Assembly (NCBI GenBank): GCA_024364735.1
Contig: JAGFNQ010005416.1
Span: 1-64,000, forward strand
Source of the DNA: Boesenbergia rotunda
Taxonomy: Eukaryota > Streptophyta > Magnoliopsida > Zingiberales > Zingiberaceae
Reading direction: 5' to 3'
DNA: 64,000 nt
Below the pieces are notes generated by a model, which had not been told where the DNA came from, searched no databases, and saw nothing but the letters and a program-made list of their open reading frames with translations. Within the stretch, counting starts at the first letter, position 1. Each line of letters opens with the position of its first letter. A program made the translations under genes and the position numbers. Shown in pieces: positions 49,168 to 59,168 of the stretch.

Positions 49168-51315
49168 TGTGACGGCCCGACTTCTTCTCTACCCTCTACT
49201 TAAGCCGGGTCGTCGCTTGACTTAACCTCAACTTTACCTTACCCTTAGCCTTAGGTTACACCTTCTCCTTGTCTTATTACGGACCGTTACTCCATTACTC
49301 CTCCGCTACTTTGAGGCATGGCGAAATGCGGAATTACTTTTTTTTTTCCTACCTTAGACGAACCGTTACCTTGTCTACTACTTGGCAAATCATACTATCT
49401 CTGGACAGGGAAGGACACGCCCAAGGCGTGTTGACTGACACGCCCGTGGCCCCGGCTGTGCTGGCTGACACGCCCGTGGGGCGGATGGGCACGCCCGCGT
49501 CTGTCACCGCAGAGGTCTGCCAGTGAACGACACGCCCGGGGCGTGCTGAAGAGCACGCCCGTGCCCGTGTCCTCCTCTGCTACTGAAGAAAAGAAAATGC
49601 AGCGGATAAAACTTAATTCAAAAACTCACAGAACATATAGTTTCAAGCCATACACAGACATAGCACCATTTCTATACTCCATACTAGTTTTCTAACCATT
49701 TTAGCCAATCAAAACAACTTCTTCAACTTGCAGTTAGGACTTTTACGGAACTTAACCAAACTAACCAAACATATGGAAAATCATAAGTAAACATCTTCAA
49801 GTTGTATCAACTTCCTACTCTATGCGGAAATTAAACACATTGGTTCACTCTTTACCATTCAAAACATAAAACTAAATGTTTCTAAATACCGAAACTCTAC
49901 TCATACTCAATCCAACGGATCTTTTTCCCCGGTTCCACCTCCACTGAACATCAATGCAAGTCCTGTCGCCTCCCAACTTACGCTTTCTCTTTTCCTTTAT
50001 CTGCAATAGAAGGAAAATGCAACTAATAAGCACAATGCTTAGTAAGTAAATCCCTACTCACAAAATCATGATGTCAATACTAAACATGCTCATTTCAAGG
50101 AATGATTTAAAACTTTACTTACTTCAAAACTTACAACTAAACATGCTTACAACTTGAATCACTTTATCATGCTTGTTAATGTATCAATGTACACAACTAA
50201 CCATGCTTACTACTTGAACTACTTTATCATGCTTGCATTGTAACAAGGTACACATATAATAATTAAACACTTTCTCCAAAAAGGAACTACTTGATCATAC
50301 TTATATACTTGAAAATAATAATCAACTTTCTCTTTAGGCCTTGACATTGTACCATGGTATCAGTGTACCAACTGCGCGCTTTTCTAATAGGTTGCGAGGT
50401 AGCTAGCCACCGCACCCTATTAGAACTTTACTTTCTAACTTTCGATGGGCCTTACATTTGCCCGGTACATGTCTCTTTCTCAAAGTAAAATACTTTTCTT
50501 ACTTACCATACTTAAACTTATCACTTTACTTGTTTTTGCATATATTTGCATGCTAAAAACCTTTACTTTTCTCACTTTAACTTTCCATCGAGCACCTTGT
50601 GTGCTCCTTAACTCAAATTCACTTTTAGGTCTTTTCATAAGTATGAAAACTCATCATGCTTGGCCTACATACATTCAATACAAACAAATTGAATTTCTAA
50701 CATGATAAAACATGCAACTTTAATAGCTAAAACATAGAATAGCAAAATTCTCTTCACCATGCTTCTACTTTTCGAAAACTAGGGTTCTACAATGAGAATT
50801 TCGAAACGAAACTACTCCTATTGCAGGTGAGCGATTTACTTACTTCGTTCTTGAAGAAAACTCACAAAAACGGGGAGAAAACTCCCTAACGAAATCCTTT
50901 CCCCTCCTCCTTGTGCAAAGCTTCCACCTTTAGCCCTAGGAAACAATCCTAGGTCTTCTCTACTCAAGGGAAACGAAGAAGAAATGAAGAGCTCCTTGAA
51001 TTCGCCTCCTCTCGCACCCTCTTCGCCCTCCAAATCGCGCGGCCACAACTCCTCCTAGGGTTTCACGCGACTTAAGTGGGGGTTAAATACCTCTTCATGC
51101 AAAAGCCTAACTACTTCATAACATTATTTCTCTCCTTTCTTTTCTGTGCTTGATACCCTAGCCCAGCTGGTTCGTTGGCTTCCCTTCCTCCCTGTGGTCG
51201 CGGGTTCAATCCCCACCCAATCCCCTTTTATTTTTTTTTTCCATTTTTATTCCGAAAAATACTAGAAAATTTCCTAAAAATCCCTAATAATATAAGAGAA
51301 TTATAGGGTATTACA
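49168..51315 (-). repeat. Gypsy LTR4 (5' LTR of int3)
   Basis: 2148 bp, complete edges TGTGACGGCC and GGGTATTACA. It contains the 60-bp segment (50176-50235), the CACGCCC cluster and the antisense tRNA-like module. Nearly identical to LTR3 over the shared part. Confidence 0.9.
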
Positions 51316-51827
51316 TGATGATTATCCAAAGAGCAACGTTTGCAAATCACTAAGAATTGCCTCTCGGACGCCTGTTGGCACAGGGGCGCCCGAGTGCTCG
51401 GGCGCCCGAGAGCCCAGGCGCCCATATGCTTATGGGCGCCTGAGAGAGGGTTTGGTCAGTAGCCACTGACCACTCTTTAGCATGACTTCCATTGTCTTCT
51501 TGGGTGATTTCTGGCTAACCGGAGTTAGGCTCACTCGAACTCGACTCCGGCCTTTCGCCCCTCGAGCATCCTTCCTCTCGGCTTCTCGTCTCTTGGATAC
51601 CGCGCATGTCCTTCTCGCTCCACCGACGTACTCTTCCGCAGTGCTCCATGTCCCTTGGATGCTCCAAGCCCATCGACTCCCTTTCCATGCCATCCATCTT
51701 GATCGCTGCGTCTTCCGCTCGATTTTCTGTGCTCCTAAGTTTCTATACACTTAGACACAAGGATTAAAAACACCAAGACCTAACTTAAATCAATTGACCT
51801 CATCAAAACCAACCTAGGGTACTTACA
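51316..51827 (-). mobile_element. Truncated copia/Sirevirus 3' LTR
   Basis: The right edge, GGGTACTTACA, is followed by ATCTCCCCC, a reversed purine tract, so orientation is minus. A GGGCGCCCGAG motif cluster (51380-51440) lies where other Sirevirus LTRs carry theirs. The left side is cut by LTR4 of the gypsy array. Confidence 0.65.
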
Positions 51828-53743
51828 ATCTCCCCCTTTTTTATGTGCATCAACCTAAGTTAAGTTATGGTATAAAAAACATGAATAAATATATAACAGT
51901 GTAAGCACTAAAAAAAATTGAAATTAAAGTCTACTTCTTAACTTAATACAATTTCTCCTCCTTTGATCACATCAAAAATATAAAATGTTAAGGGAAAATA
52001 TTTTTAACACAGTAAATAGTTTCCAGAATTTATAAGTAGGAATTTTCATAGAATTATCTTTAGAAAAATAATTTTAAATTTTATTTCGAAAAAAAATTCT
52101 CAAGGTTTTTAGAAGATAATCAAGAGACCCAGAAAATTCAAATTTGATGAAATTAATTTTAAAGTATTTTTAACATTTATAACCATGATTTGAAAAAAAA
52201 AAATTGAATAATTTTTGTAGATAGAACATTGTTATCTTTTATCAACAAAAACCTTAACTAATTTTCCTACAAACAGTTATCAAAAAAATTTTATCAGGAT
52301 AAAGCATTAATTACTTAAATTAATTTAATCAATAGAAAATCAACAGTGTAAGATACATTTAGGAACCCAATATAAATTTTTTTCCAATAGGATTTATCAA
52401 AATCTTAGATAGAATATATGATTTGGGAACTTTTATAATTTGGCCCTTGTGAAATCTAAAATACCAGTTGAGTTTTCCATAATATTTAATTTTTAAATTT
52501 TGTCAACATCTTGAACATGAATGGTTGTTTTTCAAAGTTTCAATTTGAATTTTCATTTTCAAATCTTATTTTATCATACATTTCTAGTGAGCAAGAAGAT
52601 GATAATTGTTTTTTTAGTTGCATATTTTTATTTTTTATTTTACAAATAGATTTCAACATGACTTTTATTCCTGAGTAAAGTTGATCAAAAGGTAGAAAAC
52701 ATACCTCACTTACCATATCACTTTTGATGTCCAAAGCTCCCCCTTTGTCGTTGCTATCCTCTGACGTGGTTCCCCCTTCATCGATGCTTTCATCTTCTTG
52801 GTATGGAGCCATCAGAGCAAGTCCAGTGTGTTTCTCGAGATCTGATTCTTCCAATGAAAACTCGTCCCATGTTGTCTTTAGGTTGTGTTCTTTTGTCTTT
52901 GGTACCCCTTTTCCTATATTCTTCCGTTTGGGAAGTTTTACTTCACGTGTCCTTCTTCATTGCAGTTGTATCAGTGGATTTTCCTTTGCTTCTTACCCTA
53001 CACCTTATTAAATTTTATAGTTTTAAAATATTTAGACAACATTCTTACCATATATGCTGCATTTTCATCATTTTCTGAAGAATTCTCTTGATGTTGGATC
53101 CTTCTCGTGCTTAGGGCGATGTTTTCCATTTTCCTGCATATATAGATTCATGAAGTTCTAAAGTGGAAAAAAGTTCCTCTAAGGTACTTACCTTAAGATC
53201 CTTAGAGATGTAGTAGGCGTCAATTATCGAAATCTAGTTCGGGGTCCTCGGGAGGACGTTCAATGCATACCTTTGTACATCCCGATTATTTACCGATTCT
53301 CTGAGATTGCTGAGTTCCGTCATCAGCTCCTTAAGCTTATTGTGAAGTTATGCTACTGACTCCTCTTCTTCCAGTCGAAAGTTGCTGAGCTGATTCCGAA
53401 ACAGATCTCTTTTTGCTAATTTGGCTTCGGAGGTACCTTCATGGAGTTCAAAGAACTTTTCCCAAAGTTCTTTTGCCGATCAATAGTTCTCGATTCGATT
53501 GATTTCTTGTGCAGGTAGTACGACCAGCAGATGGTATTTTACTTTTTCATTCGCCACAAAGTCAGCATGTTTTTTCTTAGTCCACTGGCTTTTGTCTTTG
53601 GGTTTGTTGTCGGCGTCCTTGGGAGCTACAAAATCATTCTTTATTATTAAAATTAAATTGAAATCAGTTTTAATGAAAACCTGCATCTTGCGCTTCCAAC
53701 TTGCGAACTCCCCCTCGAATTTTGGCGGGTAGATGATTGATCT
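51828..53743 (-). pseudogene. Copia gag remnant interrupted by a plus-strand Sirevirus
   Basis: Reading leftward from 53743, the frame gives PPKFEGEFASWKRKMQVF, KDKSQWTKKKHADF and LPAQEINRIENY, then (after a TAG near 53480) AKELWEKFFELHEGTSEAK and LKELMTELSNLRE. This is a UBN2-type copia gag. A lysine-rich zinc-knuckle region (about 53000-52860) is scrambled. A later acidic frame (52854-52540) contains KKQL coiled-coil sequence. About 700 bp of AT-rich DNA (51850-52530) separates it from the LTR, with no pol at all. The gag start was lost to the insertion at 53744. Confidence 0.7.
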
Positions 53744-55029
53744 TGTTGGTGCAGGCACACCTAAGTCAAACCTGAGTTTTGATAATGACAAAGGGTTCAG
53801 AAGTTAAGGTGTTATTGTGTTCTAACAAGTTTACCAAGTGTGCAGAAAAAGTCCTAGGTACACTAGGCAAGAAGTCCTGGCAAAAGGTTGGGCAAAGAAG
53901 TCCTGGTCGAGGACTGGGCAAGAAGACCTGACCGAAAGATGGGAAAAGAAGTCCTGGTCGAGGACTAGGCAAGATGTCCTGGCAGCGGGCTGGGCACCGA
54001 AGACCTGACCAGAAGTTGGGCAAGAAGACCTGACCAGAAGTTGGGCATGAAGACCTGGTCAAGTGGATTGGGCAAAAGTCCAACCGGAAGAGCCGGTTGG
54101 CAAAAGGTAAACTCTCTTGAGAGGAGTAGGTGAGCACGTGTTCCCCGTCGAGGGAACAGTAGGCGTCGGTTCAACCTAGGGTTCCATTTGGGAGACCCAA
54201 AGTCAGAACCAAGACAGCTTAGGCTGTAAATAAAGGCTAATATGTTTTGCTTCATTGTTTTGGAACTAACCTTGGTTGCAGGGATCGAAGGACTGGTTTT
54301 CTGCAGCTAGGCGCCTTAATGGAGTGAGGTACCTTACTGGGGTTGGGTGCCCCACTGCATACGGGCGCCCGGATGGATACGGGCGCCCAAGTGCAAAGGC
54401 AAAACAGAAGCAAGCGAAGCAAACAGCCACGAAGCCTCTGGACCTACTCAGATCGAGCACCCGTGAGGTCAAGGGCGCCCCCATCAGCTCAGGCGCCCAA
54501 GTGTAGATGGATAAGCGCTGACCGAGCCTGCGGATAAGGGTTCGCGGAGGGAAGGCCATGTGTTAGGCGCCCCCATCGTCACAGGAGCCCGTATGGGTGC
54601 TATAAAAGGGGGTTCACCCCCAAGGCTTCGACATCAATTGTTCTCAACGCTCCAGAAACTTTCGCTCAAGCGCTGCGCTCCGGCAAACTTCGACTTCGAA
54701 ATTCCAGAGCCGACGACGACCCTCTGCTCCGAAATTCGATCCGCCTCGGGCGTCGGTAAACCTTAATTACGAAAGTGTTGTCAATTTCAATTTCCAATTC
54801 TATATTTGTATTCTCAATTTGTAAAAACATTCCCGAATATAGAATTGCCCAAAGTAAACGGTCAAGGACTGTGGACCTTAGAGTAGGAGCCGACCGCGAC
54901 TCCGAACCAAGTAAAACTACCTGTGTTCGCGATTTGGTTCTTATTTTCCGCTGCATATTTTCTTTAAGTTTCCGAAATATTTGATAACGATATTCACCCC
55001 CCCTCTCTATCGTTTTCTCCGATCCAACA
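53744..55029 (+). repeat. Sirevirus 5' LTR with TATA box and GGGCGCCC cluster
   Basis: 1286 bp, TGTTGGTGCAGG to GATCCAACA. A diverged ~34-bp tandem array (53870-54080, AAGTCCTGG / AAGACCTGACC words) is followed by GGGCGCCC motifs (54362-54580), then TATAAAAGG at 54601. Confidence 0.85.
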
Positions 55030-55031
55030 AG

Positions 55032-55043
55032 TGGTATCACAGC
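55032..55043 (+). promoter_or_regulatory. Sirevirus primer binding site
   Basis: TGGTATCACAGC lies two bases after the LTR, one mismatch from the initiator methionine tRNA site used by the other elements here. Confidence 0.8.
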
Positions 55044-55137
55044 GGGTAGCTCAAATTTGGTGCAACCACCAATTTGAGAGTGTTTTTCAGATTTTATGAA
55101 ATATTTTTTAATTTCTTTTTCAAATTTTTTCTCGTTA

Positions 55138-55164
55138 ATCGAGGTTGGTGCAACACCACTCGAT
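55138..55164 (+). ncRNA. Conserved leader hairpin (candidate packaging or dimer signal)
   Basis: ATCGAG pairs with CTCGAT, then after a small bulge TGGTG pairs with CACCA around a CAA loop. It lies about 105 bases after the primer site and about 100 before the gag ATG. The minus-strand element has the same hairpin at 63876-63901. Confidence 0.5.
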
Positions 55165-55260
55165 CGTTTTTCATTTCTATTAATTTTTTTCCACACAACT
55201 AATCAAAGACCAAGTCTTGGAACAAGTTTTCTCTGTCTTTTGTTTATTTCAGAAATTATT

Positions 55261-56880
55261 ATGGCCATGCAAGAGGGTTTCAGCACAGCCAGACCACCGC
55301 TCTTCAGTGGAGAAGATTTCTCCTGCTGGAAAAGCCGGATGGAAGTCCACCTGAAAACTCAGGTGGATATGTGGATAATAATCCAATCTGGCCTCGAAAT
55401 CCCCAAGAACGCAGAAGGAGTGGCACATCACTACTCTGAATGGGGCACCTCGCTGAAGAAAAAGATCGAGGCTGATGCAAAGGCAACCTAGACTTTACAG
55501 TGCAGATTGACTAAGGAAGAGTTGAACCGGGTGGGTCCCTTCAACAGTGCCAAAGAACATTGGAGCAAACTGATTGAGCTGCAAGAAGGTACCTCCGACA
55601 CCAGAATCAGCAAAAGGGATCTGTTACTGAACAAACTCTACACAATAAAGATGAATGAGGGTGAATCAGCAGCACAGCTCCACGCCAGAATCCAGAAGCT
55701 GATGAATGGCCTGCACACAATCGGTCGCAAGGTAGAGAACTATGACCTAATCAGGTATACCTTAAATGCATTCCAAGGAATACTCTGTGGGCATCTATGG
55801 TAGATGCTTACAAGGTTTCTAGGGATCTTTCAAATATCAAATTAGATGAACTTTTTTCAGAATTAGAATTACACGAACAGACTAACTGCACTTTGGCCGA
55901 GAAAAGTATTGCTTTTCTTGCAAGTAAACCTCAAGGAAGAGTCGCCATGAAAAAGCCTCAACCTGCACCCGAGTCTGACTCAGACTCAGACTCAGACTCA
56001 GAATATAGTGAAGGGGATCGATCCAAGTTGCTGCGGCTAGCTCGGGACTATTACAAGGAGCTGAAGCATCAAACCAACAGAAGGAAAGCAAGTCGACGAA
56101 AGGAAGATCCAGCTGAACCTTCAACTACAAAAACCAAACCGAATGTCACTTGCTATGAATGCAACAAGAAGGGTCATTACAAATTGGAGTGCCGCAATCT
56201 AAAGGAAGCCAAGAAGACTAGAAGGAAGATGGCTCTTCAAGCCACATGGGATGAATCTTCCTCCGAAGAAGAAGAAGAGGCCCCACAGTCAAATCTTCTC
56301 ACCTTAACCACTTCGGAAGACATCGACACCGGATCGGAATCGGAGCCAGACGACGGAAGGCTCACAATATTGGAAAACGGCCAAATAATGGTAAGAGGTT
56401 ATTCCGAAATTGAATTATCGAAATTAATAGCTTACTTATCTCGTAACTTGGTGAAAGCCAAAATCTGGGTCGAATCCCTCCGACAGGAAGTGAAACTCCT
56501 AAAAGAGGAAGTTGACTCTAGATCCTTGACCGAGAAGGTTCAAGAAGGAACCTCTACTCAAGTTGAAAACCTTGAGAAAGAGAACTCCTCCTTGAAAACT
56601 CAAGTCAAGGAGCTTAGAGTGGCTATAGAACGATTTACTTCGGGTTCCAAGGGTTTTCACATGATCCTTAGAAAATAGAAGTTCGTTCTTAATCGATCTG
56701 GGTTAGGGTATCGAATCAAGTCGAGACAACGGTCGTATTATGTTGTATTGAACCAACCTAGAGCCAAAGCTCAAGCATGGGTACCTAAGCTTTGCTTGAA
56801 CAACCAAGCTGGACCAACCAGTATTGGATCCCCAAGGACAAGATTCACATCTTGCCTAATCATTATCGTGGCTTTAGTCT
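55261..56880 (+). pseudogene. Sirevirus gag with CCHC knuckle, broken by a stop and a frameshift
   Basis: Starts MAMQEGFSTARPPLFSG at 55261. The conserved copia gag core follows: FSCWKSRMEVHLKTQ, LTKEELNRVGPFNSAKEHW and NEGESAAQLHARIQKL. A TAG at 55489-55491 interrupts it in frame and a frameshift near 55780 moves it to the frame starting MVDAYKVSRDLSN. That frame has an acidic SDSDSD tract from a GACTCA repeat (55970-56005), the knuckle CYECNKKGHYKLEC (about 56150), an acidic region and a long coiled coil (SLRQEVKLLKEEV onward). After the stop at 56678 recognisable gag-pol linker peptide (RAKAQAWVPKLCLNNQAGP) continues with stops to about 56880. The extended C-terminal coiled coil is typical of Sirevirus gag. 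Confidence 0.85.
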
Positions 56881-57641
56881 AGGGGGAGCCAATTTAAAAA
56901 CAGTTTACATAATTAGATAAATTTTTTTTCCTTAATTCTTTAATTTTATTGCATGCTTGCTTGTTTATTTCTTTCTGGAAATTATTATGTTTAGACCTAG
57001 TACTAGTTAGACTAAGGACTAAAAGGATTTAATTGAAATTTGAACAACATAGTATTGAGTAGAGATGAGATGATAGTACGTTAGGGAAGCCAATTTGGTG
57101 GAACTAGCCGAAGCTACCGATCCAAGACCCAAACTAGTTAGACCAAAATCTTTCAAGAAGTAACCCGAAGATGAATTTTCAATAAAAGGCTTTGTCAAGG
57201 AAAGGGTTGATGATCCAATAAGGCTACGGCCAAAGAAGGCCTTGTGCCATGCCAAGACCTAGAAGCCAATTATTGAAAATTAAATTCACTTTACTATTGT
57301 CAGATTTGAATCTAACATAAATTTTAATTAATCTTAGATTCAACTGCCTTTCAAAATAAACTTAAAACTTAAATTTTTTAAAAAATTAATTCAACCTTTC
57401 AAAATTAACCATGATTTCAAATTAAAATCTTCATTTCTATTAAAACCGATCTCACAAAACCCATAAGGTTAACGTGATTGATAACTCTAGATTGGGTGAG
57501 ACAAATTAGGTTGTGAAAATCAATTTAAGCTATCCTTAATTCTAATTGGATCCAAATCAATAAATACTTTATGTGTAAGAACATAAAGATTTGGACCAAT
57601 GGATGTTGTATAGCGGATGCTCCAGACACATGACTGGAGAC
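56881..57641 (+). pseudogene. Gag-pol spacer and first pol motif, truncated by insertion
   Basis: AT-rich, stop-rich DNA up to 57590. Positions 57612-57641 encode SGCSRHMTGD, the pre-integrase/protease start motif of copia pol (usually preceded by YLD; here LY). The minus-strand LTR begins directly after this Asp codon. A block at about 57060-57300 is the inverted counterpart of 61960-62260 in the minus-strand element. Confidence 0.65.
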
Positions 57642-59168
57642 TGTTGGATCGAGAGAAACGATAGAGGGGGGGTGAATATCGTAAAACGTTCGGATTAATA
57701 AATTAGAGAAATTACGCAGCGGAAATTTAAATCAAAAACGCAAACACCAAGATTTTTACTTGGTTCGGAGTCGCGGTCGGCTCCTACTCCAAGGCCCACG
57801 GTCGTTGACCGTTTTCTGCGGGCAATTCTATATTTTCGCAAAACTAGTTTACAAGATTGAATTACAAGTATAGTAATGTAAACTTTAAAGAAGGCTCTTC
57901 GTTACCGACGTCTGGTGTAGATTGTCTTTTTGGAGCAGGAGGACGTCGTCGGCGCTTGTATCTCGAGTCGGGAGGTTTCCTGAGCAGAGCGCGGGAGCAG
58001 AAGAGCGTGAATACGTTGGAAGAATTCGTTGTTCGAAGCCATGGGGTCAAGGGCCTATTTATAGCCCTTGGGGGCGCCCGGAATGTCGGGGGCCCCCCCC
58101 ACATGTCGGCCGATCCGAGTTCAACTCGATCAGCTCTGATCCATTCAAACTCGGGATTAGATCTTGACGGGGGCGCCCGGGATGTTGGGGGCGCCCGAGT
58201 TGACCGGGTCAACTCTTATCCCTTGGCTTCGCTGGCTTCTGCTTCGTTGGCTTGCATTGGGGGCGCTCGGGACGCTGGGGGCGCCCGGGAGCATGGGGGG
58301 TGCCCCGCCCATGAGCTGTCGAAGCCTGCCTTTGCTTCATGTGTTTTGTGTTCACCTTGGGGGCGCCCGAGACACTCCTGGCGCCCTGGTCAGCTGCTGC
58401 CTCACTCCTTTGAGGCTCTCTGAGCTGCAAACACTCGTTCCTTCGGTCCTGCATCCAGGGTTGTCCAAAACAACATAAAGTAGTAAGATGTTAGTTTATA
58501 CAGCCTTAGCTGTCATGGTTCTGACTTTGGGCCTCCAAAATGGAACCCTAGGTCGAACCGACGCCTACTGTTCCCTCGACGGGGAACGCGTCCTCACCTA
58601 CTCCTCTCGGAAGAATTTACCTTATGCCAACCGGCTCCTCCGGTTAGACTTTTGCCTAGCGGTCCTTGGCCAGGTCTTGGATACCAAGCTGTCCTTCGCC
58701 CGGTGCCTAGCATTCCTTCGCCAGGTCTTTAATCCCAAGCTGTCCTTCGCCTGGTGCCTAGCAGTCCTTCGCTAGGGCTTCAGTACCAAGCTGTCCTTCG
58801 CCTGGTGCCTAGCAGTCCTTCGCTAGGTCTTCGTTTCCTAGCAGCACTTCGCTAGGTGCCCAGCGGTCCTTCGCTAGGTCTTTGTATCCTGGCATTCCTT
58901 CGCCAGGTGCCTAGTAGTCCTTCGCTAGGGCTTTGGATCCTGGCAGTCCTTCGCCAGGTGCCTACCAGCCCTTCGCTAGGACTTTGTTTCCTGGCAGCCC
59001 TTCGCTAGGTGCCTAGCAGCCCTTCGCTAGGACTTTGTTTCCTGGCAGCCCTTCGCTAGAACTTTTCCTGTACACTTGAGTAACATTGTTAGATCACCAA
59101 TAATACTTAACTTTGAACCCTTTACCAATATCAAAACAAGGTTCGATATGGTGCTTCCTGCACCAACA
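57642..59168 (-). repeat. Sirevirus 3' LTR with GGGCGCCC cluster and tandem repeats
   Basis: 1527 bp, plus-strand edges TGTTGGATCGAG and CTGCACCAACA. Minus-strand TATAAATA is at 58063-58056. GGGCGCCC motifs (58066-58390) lie upstream of it in LTR sense. A ~51-bp tandem array of CCTAGCAGTCCTTCGCTAGG halves spans 58640-59060. Open frames here translate repeats and are not genes. Confidence 0.85.
58640..59060. repeat. ~51-bp tandem array in the Sirevirus LTR
   Basis: About eight units, each of two related halves with CCTTCGCTAGG or CCTTCGCCAGG. The plus-strand LTR has a shorter related array at 53870-54080 in the opposite orientation. Confidence 0.75.

Larger units (their letters stand above)
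30316..51315 (-). mobile_element. Tandem Ty3/gypsy (Tekay/Del chromovirus) array: 4 LTRs, 3 internal regions
   Basis: All parts share minus orientation. They are LTR1 30316-32458, int1 32459-37459, LTR2 37460-39633, int2 39634-42984, LTR3 42985-44168, int3 44169-49167, LTR4 49168-51315. The lineage call rests on the C-terminal chromodomain (in int3), the three-knuckle gag and LTR ends TGTAACACCC / GGGCCGTCACA. Outer flanks (ACCAA left, TGATG right) are not a target duplication. Confidence 0.9.
53744..57641 (+). mobile_element. Plus-strand Sirevirus, cut inside pol
   Basis: 5' LTR 53744-55029, primer site, leader hairpin, gag (55261 to about 56880), spacer, then the start of pol at 57600-57641, where a minus-strand element is inserted. 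The left flank GATCT (53739-53743) is its candidate target duplication; the right copy must lie beyond the window. Confidence 0.85.

Noticed and set aside
53744..57641. Gag-only (TR-GAG) classification of the plus-strand Sirevirus
   Set aside because: The SGCSRHMTGD motif at 57612-57641 shows that pol begins before the insertion.
57857..58423. Open frame of 188 codons rich in GGAR repeats
   Set aside because: It translates the GGGCGCCC motif cluster of a Sirevirus LTR; composition and position explain it.
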